7,582 nucleotides of DNA from Methanobacteriota archaeon (GCA_003695745.1 RFHW01000123.1:1-7582), one strand, 5' to 3'; counted from the first letter of the stretch, positions 1 to 6,225 are shown. The notes: generated from the letters alone by a model not told the origin. Numbers and translations: made by a program.

Positions 1-20
1 GTGAACTTCTTTTCGTCCAT
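1..20 (-). CDS. 5' end of an unidentified gene (partial, continues past left edge)
   Basis: Only about six codons are visible, reading MDEKKF from an ATG at 20-18. An AGGAG ribosome-binding motif lies at 34-30, ten bases upstream, and an AT-rich promoter-like region precedes it. An alternative ATG at 28-26 opens another frame (MRRWTKRSS) but sits only two bases from AGGAG, so the ATG at 20 is preferred. The gene is on the same strand as egsA and starts about 80 bp downstream of the egsA stop, apparently with its own promoter. Nothing about its function can be inferred from so few residues. Confidence 0.45.
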
Positions 21-35
21 CTTCTCATCGCTCCT

Positions 36-73
36 TAATTACATGTAATTAGCCACTTAATTATATTTAATTA
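36..73. promoter_or_regulatory. Two TAATTA-N4-TAATTA boxes over a promoter (putative operator)
   Basis: TAATTA occurs four times, at 36-41, 46-51, 58-63 and 68-73. The first pair (36-51) is a perfect 16-bp palindrome around CATG; the second pair has TATT in the middle. Half-sites within a pair are 10 bp apart and the two pairs are 22 bp apart, so all four lie on roughly one face of the helix. On the minus strand the second pair overlaps the best TATA-like stretch (about 60-72), which would place transcription start near 40, inside the first pair. This geometry suits a repressor controlling the gene that begins at 20. The regulator is unknown. Confidence 0.5.
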
Positions 74-99
74 GTATTTAAGCCTTTCCAGGGAATGAT

Positions 100-1149
100 T
101 CAGGATACAACCCCAGTCTCCCTGGCAAGCGCCCACGCATCCTCCTCAGAGAGCCCGACCTCCTCAAGGATCGTGTACCTCTCAGGACGGACCTCCCTGG
201 CCCTGACAAGGGCCTCTACCACATGGCGATCCTCAACCCCAAGCTCCGCGGCCGTGGTGGGGGCACCAATCCTGGCCAGGGCATCCCTGATCATCTCCCA
301 GTCACCTCCATGGAGCCTCATCATCATAATTGTGGCTACGCCACATTGCTCACCATGGAGCGCCGGACTCGGGGCGATGGCATCGAGGGCGTGGCTGAAC
401 TTGTGCTCAGAGCCGCTCGCCGGCCGCGAAGACCCTGCAATGCTCATGGCAACGCCACAGGATATGAGGGCCTTCACAACCCTCCTCACACTCTCCTCAC
501 CGCCGCCTTTAATGGCCCCGGCAGAGTCCAGAACCATCTTTGCGCTCATCATGGACAGGGCCGCAGCATACTCGCTGAACTCCTCACCCTTCCTGTCCCT
601 TGCAAGCTCCCAGTCACGGACAGAGGTGTACTTGGATATGAGGTCGCCGCAGCCGCTTGCCAAGAGCCGATAGGGCGCCCGGCTTATGACCTCTGTGTCA
701 GCTACAACAGCAACAGGCGCCCTCGCCCCTATGGACACCGTGCTCCCATCCCTCTTTATCGACGCCCGCGAGGAGGCGATCCCATCGTGTGCCGCAGCCG
801 TAGGTATGCTCACAAAATCGAGCCCGCGATTACTGGAGGCAAGCTTTGTCACATCGATCACCCGCCCGCCGCCAACGGCAATGGCAAAGGAGCACCCCTT
901 ATCCTTCAGCAATCCTTCGATCCTCCCCACCTCCCCGGCCGTTGAATCAGATATGAGACCCACCTCCACCTGGAACCCCTCCTTCAACAGCTCATGGACA
1001 TGCCTGCCCGCCACCTCATAGGTGGTGGAGTCAGCCACCAGAAGGACCGGCCCCTTCATTTTAAGGTCCTCAAGCACCCTTTGCACCTCTTCCACAGCCC
1101 CTCGCCCGACCACAACGGTGCGGGGAAGCTGCATAAACCTCCTTTTCAT
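100..1149 (-). CDS. egsA: sn-glycerol-1-phosphate dehydrogenase [NAD(P)+]
   Basis: Reduces dihydroxyacetone phosphate to sn-glycerol 1-phosphate with NAD(P)H in the cytoplasm, the first committed step of archaeal membrane-lipid backbone synthesis. The 349-residue protein has the usual family length and opens with LPRTVVVGRG. The dinucleotide-binding GGG is at about residues 93-95 followed by VIDVTKLAS, and the substrate-side stretch IPTAAAHDGIASS is at about 115-127. The metal-binding residues expected in this family are visible as D169 (SGCGDLISKY), H249 (SGSEHKFSH) and H265 (ALHGEQCG). Three starts compete. GTG 1158 has no support. ATG 1149 lies about 26 bp from the TATA centre and would be leaderless. 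ATG 1134 follows AGGAGG by only three bases. I chose 1149; 1134 (MQLPRT) is also credible. The gene is divergent from the split-barrel pair. The identification is secure. Confidence 0.95.
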   Translation of the reverse strand: MKRRFMQLPRTVVVGRGAVEEVQRVLEDLKMKGPVLLVADSTTYEVAGRHVHELLKEGFQVEVGLISDSTAGEVGRIEGLLKDKGCSFAIAVGGGRVIDVTKLASSNRGLDFVSIPTAAAHDGIASSRASIKRDGSTVSIGARAPVAVVADTEVISRAPYRLLASGCGDLISKYTSVRDWELARDRKGEEFSEYAAALSMMSAKMVLDSAGAIKGGGEESVRRVVKALISCGVAMSIAGSSRPASGSEHKFSHALDAIAPSPALHGEQCGVATIMMMRLHGGDWEMIRDALARIGAPTTAAELGVEDRHVVEALVRAREVRPERYTILEEVGLSEEDAWALARETGVVS

Positions 1150-1172
1150 CAGACACACAATGGAGCAGATGG

Positions 1173-1180
1173 ATTAATAA
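1173..1180 (-). promoter_or_regulatory. TATA box for egsA
   Basis: On the minus strand TTATTAAT is preceded by CGC, an archaeal TATA-like element. Its centre is about 27 bp upstream of ATG 1149, predicting a start of transcription at or next to that codon, so the mRNA would be leaderless or have a leader of about 16 nt if translation begins at 1134. Assigned from sequence and spacing only. Confidence 0.5.
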
Positions 1181-1222
1181 GCGTTGTGCCGCAGCAGCCC
1201 TAAAAGACAAGGGGCCGCTAAA

Positions 1223-1230
1223 TTTTATAT
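1223..1230 (+). promoter_or_regulatory. TATA box for the split-barrel gene pair
   Basis: AAATTTTATATG contains a good archaeal TATA element. Its centre (about 1226.5) predicts transcription start near 1252-1254, right at the ATG at 1255. This argues that the in-frame ATG at 1243 is upstream of the transcript and is not the start codon. Confidence 0.5.
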
Positions 1231-1254
1231 GCCCTTCTCACAATGGTCTTTCCC

Positions 1255-1605
1255 ATGTTGCCTGTGGAGTTCGCAGAGTTCTCAAGGCGCTTTGAAGTGG
1301 GATTTTTGGTCTGGATCAAAGATGAGGCCCCCACAATGAGGCGGTGCGACTTCCACATAACCACTGAGAAGATAGGCATCACCCCGATGGAATACGATCC
1401 TCTTCGGCTGCCGCAGGCCGGCTCAAAGGTGGCCTTGGTCTTCGCCAACCCATGGTACACGGAGCGGTGCGAGATGGGTGTTGTCAGGGGGGTGCTGCAG
1501 GGGGAGATGGACAGCCTTGAGATAGAGCCTTGGGAGATCATATGGTCCGTGGCCTGGGACGTGGAGCACTATCCTGAGAGGATCATCCGGAGGTGGAGGC
1601 GATGA
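1255..1605 (+). CDS. Small split-barrel (PNPOx-like) protein, first of a pair
   Basis: A 116-residue cytoplasmic protein with no signal peptide or membrane segment. I do not recognise a named family with certainty. The order of likely strands (FLVWIKDEAPTMRRCDFHIT, KIGITPM, KVALVFANPWY, GVVRGVLQ, IIWSVAWDVE) and a final stretch rich in Trp and Arg fit a pyridoxamine-phosphate-oxidase-like split barrel. These shared strand positions also resemble those of the next gene's product. Such proteins are usually FMN-, F420- or heme-binding homodimers; the substrate cannot be told. An in-frame ATG at 1243 would add four residues, but TATA spacing favours 1255 with a leaderless mRNA. The stop codon overlaps the start of the next gene (ATGA, 1602-1605), so the two are probably translationally coupled. 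Confidence 0.7.
   Translation: MLPVEFAEFSRRFEVGFLVWIKDEAPTMRRCDFHITTEKIGITPMEYDPLRLPQAGSKVALVFANPWYTERCEMGVVRGVLQGEMDSLEIEPWEIIWSVAWDVEHYPERIIRRWRR
1589..1595 (+). promoter_or_regulatory. Strong Shine-Dalgarno (GGAGGTG) that sets the start at 1602
   Basis: GGAGGTG is fully complementary to the archaeal 16S rRNA 3' end and sits six bases before ATG 1602. An in-frame GTG at 1593 lies inside this motif, so it is unlikely to be used. The signal lies within the end of the upstream gene. Confidence 0.65.
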
Positions 1606-2090
1606 TCCCGCCTGAGCTTGAGGCCATGTTCCAGGAGATACAGACACCCGTCATATTTGCCACCGTCGACGAATATCCCCATGCCACGCCCATGAACTGG
1701 CTATGGCTCCCTGACGAGGGAGTGTTCTGGTTCAACCCTGCAGGAGGCACCCGCAAGATAAGGCTGCTCAGGAAAAACGGGAATGTGTGCTTTGCAACGG
1801 TGGAGGGCATGAAAAAAGGTGGCAGAGGCTTCATGGTCTGGGGCGTGGTGGAGCGATTCGAATACGGCTTCTGGGCACTGGGGAGGAACTGGCGTATCAA
1901 GGCCCGCATGCTCAGGGAGAAGTCCGAGATATGCTTTGACAGAAGGATCCTGAGGTTCTGGCTCACCTACGCCCGGCACCCCGACATCCACTACTCAACC
2001 CTGCCTTGGAACGCTGCCTTTGTCCGTATTCGGCCGAAGAGGATCGTCTACTGGCTGGAGGATCAGGTGGAAAGAGAGGTTACACCCTGA
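1602..2090 (+). CDS. Pyridoxamine 5'-phosphate oxidase-like FMN-binding split-barrel protein
   Basis: A 162-residue protein with the typical split-barrel N-terminus. PPELEAMFQEIQTPVIFATVDEYPHATPMNW (about residues 3-33) matches the family pattern in which a first helix leads into a strand and then a 'G/PHATPM' turn. It continues with LPDEGVFWFNP, RKIRLLRKNGNVCFATVEG and a GFMVWGVVE strand. The stretch from about residue 85 to 135 is helical and rich in Arg and aromatic residues, and FVRIRPKRIVYW forms a last strand. Members bind FMN (some F420 or heme) at a dimer interface and reduce or oxidise small substrates; which one applies here is not visible. It overlaps the preceding split-barrel gene by four bases and ends five bases from the convergent vapC stop. 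Confidence 0.8.
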   Translation: MIPPELEAMFQEIQTPVIFATVDEYPHATPMNWLWLPDEGVFWFNPAGGTRKIRLLRKNGNVCFATVEGMKKGGRGFMVWGVVERFEYGFWALGRNWRIKARMLREKSEICFDRRILRFWLTYARHPDIHYSTLPWNAAFVRIRPKRIVYWLEDQVEREVTP

Positions 2091-2095
2091 CGCCG

Positions 2096-2515
2096 TCAAG
2101 AGGAATCTTGCTCCAGCGGATCTATGACCTCTATCTCCTCAATCCGCTTCAATGCTTTATCATGGGTGAGGAGCTTTGTCACATTCTTTCGCCTCATGCT
2201 TGCGATTATGCTTGCATCCCTTGCGCCGATGCCGAGGTGGAGATGGCGTTTAAGGACCTCTGCTGTTCCTGCAATCAGGTCGCCATCCAGGACGTCCACC
2301 TTAAAGGGATAGTTAAGGAATATGTCTAGTTTTTCCCCGCCCTGAATAGGCCCGAGCCGCTTTATGAGATAATGCAGGAGCTCAAGCTGGATCACCGTTG
2401 TCATCAGGATATCCTCTTCTTCAACAGCCTGTTTCACAGGTTGCTTCACCATTTCATGCTCTGGAAGAGTGGAATCAAAGAAATAGGCCCAGATGTTACT
2501 GTCAATCACGAGCAA
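2096..2515 (-). CDS. vapC: VapC-type PIN-domain toxin (probable RNase)
   Basis: A 139-residue PIN-domain protein, the usual size for VapC toxins, which cleave tRNA, rRNA or mRNA when not bound by antitoxin. The four acidic residues of the metal-ion active site are present: D5 in VIDSN, E45 in TVIQLELLHYL, D100 in GARDASIIAS and D119 in LTHDKAL. The reading frame is intact, so the toxin is predicted active. The start taken is TTG 2515 because MLVIDSN places the first Asp at the usual distance; GTG 2509 is the other option. It overlaps the vapB end by 14 bases, and translation is probably coupled. The RNA target cannot be predicted. Confidence 0.9.
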   Translation of the reverse strand: MLVIDSNIWAYFFDSTLPEHEMVKQPVKQAVEEEDILMTTVIQLELLHYLIKRLGPIQGGEKLDIFLNYPFKVDVLDGDLIAGTAEVLKRHLHLGIGARDASIIASMRRKNVTKLLTHDKALKRIEEIEVIDPLEQDSS

Positions 2516-2753
2516 GCTTTGGCCCCCAGATATCTTTCAGCTCCAGAGGGCTCAGCCTTTCAGCCTGATTCTTCTCTGTAATGCAGCCTTCGAGGCTTTG
2601 TAGAAACTCCTCTTTTGAAATCACCGGATTGATGAGAATGCCTTTCCCGGTTTTTTCAACCCTCACCTCTTTTCCGGGTGTGAGCCCCATTTCCTCTCGG
2701 AGCGCTCCGGGCAGGGTTACTCTTCCGCGGCTGTCGATCTTGGTCTTACCCAT
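2502..2753 (-). CDS. vapB: VapB-type antitoxin, AbrB/SpoVT-fold DNA-binding protein
   Basis: An 83-residue antitoxin from the preferred ATG 2753 (MGKTKIDSRGRVTLP). The N-terminal half (about 1-43) is an AbrB-type swapped-hairpin DNA-binding domain: KIDSRGRVTLPGALREEMGL, then GKEVRVEKTGKGILINPV. The C-terminal half (about 44-83: KEEFLQSLEGCITEK, LSPLELKDIWG) is the flexible tail that in this family wraps around and blocks the PIN toxin. The complex normally represses its own promoter. In-frame starts at GTG 2771 and ATG 2765 would add up to six residues; the motif pattern and a TATA-like GTTTAATTG about 20-25 bp upstream favour 2753. The gene directly precedes and overlaps vapC. Confidence 0.88.
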   Translation of the reverse strand: MGKTKIDSRGRVTLPGALREEMGLTPGKEVRVEKTGKGILINPVISKEEFLQSLEGCITEKNQAERLSPLELKDIWGPKLARD

Positions 2754-2769
2754 TTCTATTCCCATACCC

Positions 2770-2779
2770 ACAATTAAAC
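2770..2779 (-). promoter_or_regulatory. Possible TATA element for vapBC
   Basis: The minus-strand sequence GGTTTAATTG is a weak TATA-like element whose spacing would put transcription start near 2750, close to the ATG at 2753. A second AT-rich stretch, AAAAATTCTTTT (2789-2800), could instead serve the starts at 2765 or 2771. The evidence is spacing only. Confidence 0.3.
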
Positions 2780-2806
2780 CTACCGACTAAAAGAATTTTT
2801 GATAGA

Positions 2807-2822
2807 TGCTGGCGCGTCAGCA
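2807..2822 (-). terminator. Short hairpin between the EMC6-like gene and vapB
   Basis: TGCTG and CAGCA form a 5-bp stem with a 6-nt loop, 15 bp after the EMC6-like stop codon, followed on the minus strand by an A-rich and then a T-rich stretch (2800-2789). It could end transcription of the upstream gene, but the stem is short and the T-run is distant. Confidence 0.25.
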
Positions 2823-2836
2823 CTACAGCGTGAGCC

Positions 2837-3091
2837 TCAAAGGTTGTACACGAATATCCACACCGGGAGCCATATCATGAGAAAGGGCATCGCCCCCTTA
2901 GAGAGCCATGTGTTTGTGTTGAACTCCTCAGGCGACAGGGAGAAAAGGGATCTTGAGATGAAAAAGCCCATGTATCCGATGAGGGCTCCGAGGACAAGGC
3001 CGTTCTCGCCGGAGAGACCGCTCACCACGCCGGCCACAAGGCCGAGCAGCATGTGAAGGTATTCGATCCTCTTCTCCACCGATTCGTCCAT
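2837..3091 (-). CDS. EMC6-like small membrane protein
   Basis: An 84-residue integral membrane protein with three hydrophobic segments, at about 12-28, 32-50 and 67-83. A charged N-terminus (MDESVEKRIEYLH) probably lies in the cytoplasm. The layout matches archaeal EMC6-like proteins: a Gly-rich first hairpin, a polar loop (SLSPEEFNTNTWLSKG) and a final MPFLMIWLPVWIFVYNL segment ending in N. These are relatives of a core subunit of the eukaryotic ER membrane protein complex. The inferred role is helping insert or assemble membrane proteins; that is family knowledge, not proven in archaea to my knowledge. ATG 3091 is about 25 bp from a TATA centre at 3116, so the mRNA is probably leaderless. 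It is divergent from rqcH. Any other small three-helix family remains possible. Confidence 0.7.
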   Translation of the reverse strand: MDESVEKRIEYLHMLLGLVAGVVSGLSGENGLVLGALIGYMGFFISRSLFSLSPEEFNTNTWLSKGAMPFLMIWLPVWIFVYNL

Positions 3092-3112
3092 GGCAGGGTC
3101 TATCCGGCAACG

Positions 3113-3120
3113 TTAATAAA
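3113..3120. promoter_or_regulatory. Single TATA-like element between divergent emc6-like and rqcH genes
   Basis: TTAATAAA is the only AT-rich element in the 53-bp gap between the two start codons. Read on the minus strand (TTTATTAA) it is about 25 bp from ATG 3091; read on the plus strand it is about 28 bp from ATG 3145. One TBP site may therefore drive both genes. On the plus side, transcription start near 3142 would exclude the GGAGGAG motif at 3136-3142, so the exact rqcH leader is uncertain. Confidence 0.45.
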
Positions 3121-3144
3121 GCTTACCTTCCAAAGTGGAGGAGT

Positions 3145-5103
3145 ATGAAGAGCGAGATGTCCAGCTTCGACCTCATGGCTGTTGTGGGGGAGCTGAAGAC
3201 AATGGATCTGCGCATTAAAAAGATATTCCAGCCCTCGCCCACAGAGCTGAGGATACAGGTGAGGCTCCGCGAAGGCGGGACAAAAAACCTCCTTGCAGAG
3301 ATCGGGAGGGCCCTCTACCTCTCAGACCATGCCCTGCCCTCGCCAAGGTTCCCCTCCAACTTTGCCATGACCCTGCGCAAGCATCTCTCCAACGCCGTTG
3401 TGAAGGAGATCCGTCAGGCAGGCTTTGACAGGATAGTGGAGCTTGTGGCAGGCACCAGGGAGGGGGATTTCAGGCTGGTCTTCGAGCTCTTCGGCGAGGG
3501 GAATGTGGTGCTCACAGATGAGGAGGGCGTTATAAAGGCGGTGATGAGGCCCAAGCGGTTCAAGCACAGGGAGCTCATCGGCAGGGAGAGGTATCGGCCG
3601 CCTCCACAGCGGCAGAACCCCTTTGACACCGCCCCACAGGCCCTTGCAGAGACAGTGGAAGGCTATGGCAGCCTTGTGAAGGCCCTTGCATCCCCCCTTG
3701 GCCTTGGCGGTCTCTATGCCGAGGAGGTGTGCCTGCGAGCAGGGATCCAGAAGGATGCTTCGAAGATCTCCCCTGAGGAGGCTGAGAGGATCGAGGCGGT
3801 CTTAAAGGAGCTCAAAGAGGAGGCGCTCCACCCTGCGCCCGTGATAGTCTATGAGGGAGAGCAGCCCATTGATGTGACGCCCACAAGGCTCAAGGTCTAC
3901 GAGGGGCGGAGGACAAAGGCCTTCCAATCCTTCAACGAGGCCCTTGACGAGTTCTTCACAAAGGAGGTTGTAGACAAAGCGGCAGAGGAGGCGGAGGCAA
4001 GATACCGTGAGGTGCTTGTATCGCTCAACATGAGGCTCAGGGAGCAGGCCAAGGCCATTGCCAGATTCAACAGAGAGATCAAGAGAGGCAGGCTCATCGG
4101 CGACATCATCTACAGGAACTTTGAGAGGCTGCAAAGCATCATGGACATCGTCTCAAAGGCAAGGAAAACCCACTCTGCAAAGGAGATCGATGAGAAGATC
4201 AAAGGCGTGGAAGGGGTAACAGGCTATCTGCCAAGGGAGAACGCCCTTCTGGTCCGTCTGGAAGGGGTGGAGTTCAAGCTGGACCTTTCCATCCCCGCGT
4301 CAAAGAACGCCGACCACTATTATTCACGGTCAAAGAAGGCGAGGGAGAAGCTGAAAGGTGCCAGAGCGGCCGCAGAGAAGACCCGGGCAAGGATCGCCGA
4401 GCATGTTGAAAGGGGGGCCGAGGATTTCCAGATGGCGGAGCGGGCGCCTGTAAGGAAGAAGACCCGGCAGAAGAGGTGGTACGAGAGATTCCGCTGGTTC
4501 ATCTCCTCAGAGGGCTTTCTCGTGGTCGCCGGGAGAGACGCCTCTTCCAATGAAGTTGTTGTGAAGCGGCACATGGAGAAGAAGGACCTCTTTGTCCATG
4601 CAGACATCCACGGCGCCCCTGCGGTGATAATAAAATCAGGGGGCAGGGACATCCCTGAGAAGACGATCGAGGAGGCCTGCCAGTTCGCAGCCTCAAACTC
4701 CACGGCATGGAAGAGCAACGCCGCCTTTCTGGACGTCTACTGGGTCAGGCCTGAGCAGGTGTCCAAGACACCTGAATCAGGGGAATATGTGGCCAAAGGC
4801 GCCTTCATCATCAGGGGAAAGCGCAACTACCGCCGCTCAAAGCTGGAGCTGGCCCTCGGTGTCAGACTCGACGAAGAGCCGCCTGTAATGGCAGGGCCGC
4901 CGAGCGCCATCGCCAGACACTGCAACTATCATGTCATCATCCGCCCAGGAGACATGAAGAGCAAGGAGGCAGCCCTGAAGATAAAGGAGCTAATCCACAG
5001 TAAGGCTGCAGAAGAGCATAAAAAGGCGGTAGGAAAGATCAACATCGACGAGATACAGAAGAGCCTGCCAACAGGAGGATACACCATAGGTGAAGAGAGA
5101 TGA
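3145..5103 (+). CDS. rqcH: RqcH/NEMF (NFACT) ribosome-associated quality-control protein
   Basis: A 652-residue archaeal homologue of Rqc2/NEMF and bacterial RqcH. These bind the large ribosomal subunit that still carries peptidyl-tRNA after a stalled ribosome splits, and add a C-terminal tail that marks the nascent chain for degradation. Domains in order are: NFACT-N (about 1-170), starting MKSEMSSFDL; a helix-hairpin-helix region (about 170-225); a long coiled coil interrupted by a small beta segment (about 273-420); and NFACT-R (about 443-565), with FLVVAGRDASSNEVV and DLFVHADIHGAPAVI. The C-terminus ends LPTGGYTIGEER. The Asp-Arg pair needed for tailing in bacterial RqcH is present as D95-R96 (AGFDRIVEL), so the protein is predicted tailing-competent. 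Its last codons overlap pelota (ATGA). A later Met at residue 5 is possible, but the family commonly keeps the K-x-E-M-S-S lead. Confidence 0.93.
   Translation: MKSEMSSFDLMAVVGELKTMDLRIKKIFQPSPTELRIQVRLREGGTKNLLAEIGRALYLSDHALPSPRFPSNFAMTLRKHLSNAVVKEIRQAGFDRIVELVAGTREGDFRLVFELFGEGNVVLTDEEGVIKAVMRPKRFKHRELIGRERYRPPPQRQNPFDTAPQALAETVEGYGSLVKALASPLGLGGLYAEEVCLRAGIQKDASKISPEEAERIEAVLKELKEEALHPAPVIVYEGEQPIDVTPTRLKVYEGRRTKAFQSFNEALDEFFTKEVVDKAAEEAEARYREVLVSLNMRLREQAKAIARFNREIKRGRLIGDIIYRNFERLQSIMDIVSKARKTHSAKEIDEKIKGVEGVTGYLPRENALLVRLEGVEFKLDLSIPASKNADHYYSRSKKAREKLKGARAAAEKTRARIAEHVERGAEDFQMAERAPVRKKTRQKRWYERFRWFISSEGFLVVAGRDASSNEVVVKRHMEKKDLFVHADIHGAPAVIIKSGGRDIPEKTIEEACQFAASNSTAWKSNAAFLDVYWVRPEQVSKTPESGEYVAKGAFIIRGKRNYRRSKLELALGVRLDEEPPVMAGPPSAIARHCNYHVIIRPGDMKSKEAALKIKELIHSKAAEEHKKAVGKINIDEIQKSLPTGGYTIGEER
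5089..5093 (+). promoter_or_regulatory. Shine-Dalgarno of pelota inside the rqcH end
   Basis: GGTGA lies six bases before ATG 5100, within the last codons of rqcH. With the 4-nt ATGA overlap this supports reinitiation or direct coupling and fixes the pelota start. Confidence 0.6.
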
Positions 5104-6140
5104 AGGTCCGCCATTTCAAGGAGGAGACAAAGATACATGTGGAGACCCTTGACGACCTGTGGTACCTTAAAGGCGTCCTTGAAAGGGGAGATGAGATATC
5201 CGGGGTCAGCTACAGAAGGCTCAAAGACGAGACAAAGACCAGGGCCGACAAGGGCGAGAGGATAAGGGTCTTCCTCGGCATAAGGCTTGAGGAATGGAGC
5301 TTCCATGAGCACAGCCAGTCGCTACGGCTCACAGGACCCCTCATCCACAGCCAGGACCCAAATGTGCCGCTGGGCTCCTACCACACCCTTGAGGTGGGAG
5401 TAGGGGACACGGTGACTGTGAAGAAAAAGTGGAGGAAGTGGCAGCTTGAGCGATTGAAAGAGGCCGGGGAGGCTTCAAAAACAGGTTTGGTGCTGATCGT
5501 CTCTGTTGAGGAGGGCGAAGCCGACTTTGCGATCCTGCGCAGCTTCGGCGTGGACTACGCCTTCAGGATAACACAGACCATAGGGGGCAAGGAGATGGAA
5601 GAAGGCTACACGGCCTCAGCCAGGGACTTCTACAGAGCCGTGTCAGAGAAGATCGAGGAGATGAGGAAAAAAGAGGGTCTTGCAGCGGTCATCCTCTGCG
5701 GTCCGGGCTTTGCCAGGGAAAAGGTCCTTGAAAACCTGAAGAGCAGAGGAGACCCTGGCGGCATATATTCAGAGCCCGCGGGCTGCGGCGGCCGGGCAGG
5801 GATACAGGAGGTTCTGAAACGAGGTGTTGTGGAGCGGATCGTGGAGGAGAGCAAGGTCGCAGCAGAAACACGGCTTGTGGAAGAGCTTTTCACAAGGATC
5901 TCAAAACAGGGGGCGGCGGCATACGGCCAGAAGGAGGTGGAATATGCAGCGGACCTGGGGGCCGTTGAAACACTCCTCGTAACATACACCTTCCTGCAGA
6001 AACACCATCCGGACAGCCTGATGGAGAAGGTGAAAGGGCAGAGAGGCGAAATCCACGTGGTCTCGCCAGAGCACGACGCAGGGGAACGACTCGACTCCAT
6101 CGGCGGAATAGCGGCGCTGCTACGATTCCCGATCTCATAA
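5100..6140 (+). CDS. pelA: Pelota (Dom34) mRNA surveillance and ribosome rescue protein
   Basis: A 346-residue full-length pelota. With its GTPase partner (aEF1A in archaea) and the ABCE1 ATPase, it enters the empty A site of stalled ribosomes and promotes subunit splitting. The N-terminal Sm-like domain spans about 1-130 (MKVRHF, GDTVTVKKKWRKWQLERLKEA). The central eRF1-like domain spans about 131-255 (TGLVLIVSVEEGEADFAIL) and lacks the GGQ hydrolysis motif of eRF1, as expected for pelota. The C-terminal L7Ae-like domain spans about 260-346, with YGQKEVEYAADLGAVETLL and the diagnostic LDSIGGIAALLRFPIS ending. It is the second gene of the rqcH operon, joined by ATGA. The reading frame is intact and nothing is missing. 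Confidence 0.96.
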   Translation: MKVRHFKEETKIHVETLDDLWYLKGVLERGDEISGVSYRRLKDETKTRADKGERIRVFLGIRLEEWSFHEHSQSLRLTGPLIHSQDPNVPLGSYHTLEVGVGDTVTVKKKWRKWQLERLKEAGEASKTGLVLIVSVEEGEADFAILRSFGVDYAFRITQTIGGKEMEEGYTASARDFYRAVSEKIEEMRKKEGLAAVILCGPGFAREKVLENLKSRGDPGGIYSEPAGCGGRAGIQEVLKRGVVERIVEESKVAAETRLVEELFTRISKQGAAAYGQKEVEYAADLGAVETLLVTYTFLQKHHPDSLMEKVKGQRGEIHVVSPEHDAGERLDSIGGIAALLRFPIS

Positions 6141-6198
6141 AAGACAGGCATCCATCCTATCTTTCTTAAAGCGCAAGCAACTAACAGGCAAAAGAGTG

Positions 6199-6203
6199 TT
6201 TTT
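6199..6203 (+). terminator. T-run after pelota, possible transcription end
   Basis: GTGTTTTTATTC lies about 58 bp after the pelota stop. Archaeal RNA polymerase commonly stops at T-runs without a strong hairpin. A later candidate in the same direction is the 10-bp hairpin 6353-6376 followed by TCTTTTT (6380-6386). Confidence 0.3.
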
Positions 6204-6225
6204 ATTCAACCCCCATGTCGAGCTA

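Noticed and set aside
223..945. 240-codon plus-strand open frame opposite egsA
   Set aside because: It lies wholly antisense to a well-conserved enzyme gene, its translation has no domain-like pattern, and it has no promoter or ribosome-binding site. It is a shadow of the GC-biased codons of egsA.
1243..1254. ATG 1243 as the start of the first split-barrel gene
   Set aside because: It lies only about 16 bp from the TATA centre, upstream of the predicted transcription start; ATG 1255 has the right spacing.
4320..4718. 132-codon minus-strand open frame opposite rqcH
   Set aside because: It overlaps the conserved NFACT-R domain on the other strand and has no initiation signals.
5630..6151. 173-codon minus-strand open frame opposite pelota
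   Set aside because: It is antisense to the strongly conserved pelota C-terminal domain and its Ser/Pro/Arg-rich translation is typical of a shadow frame.
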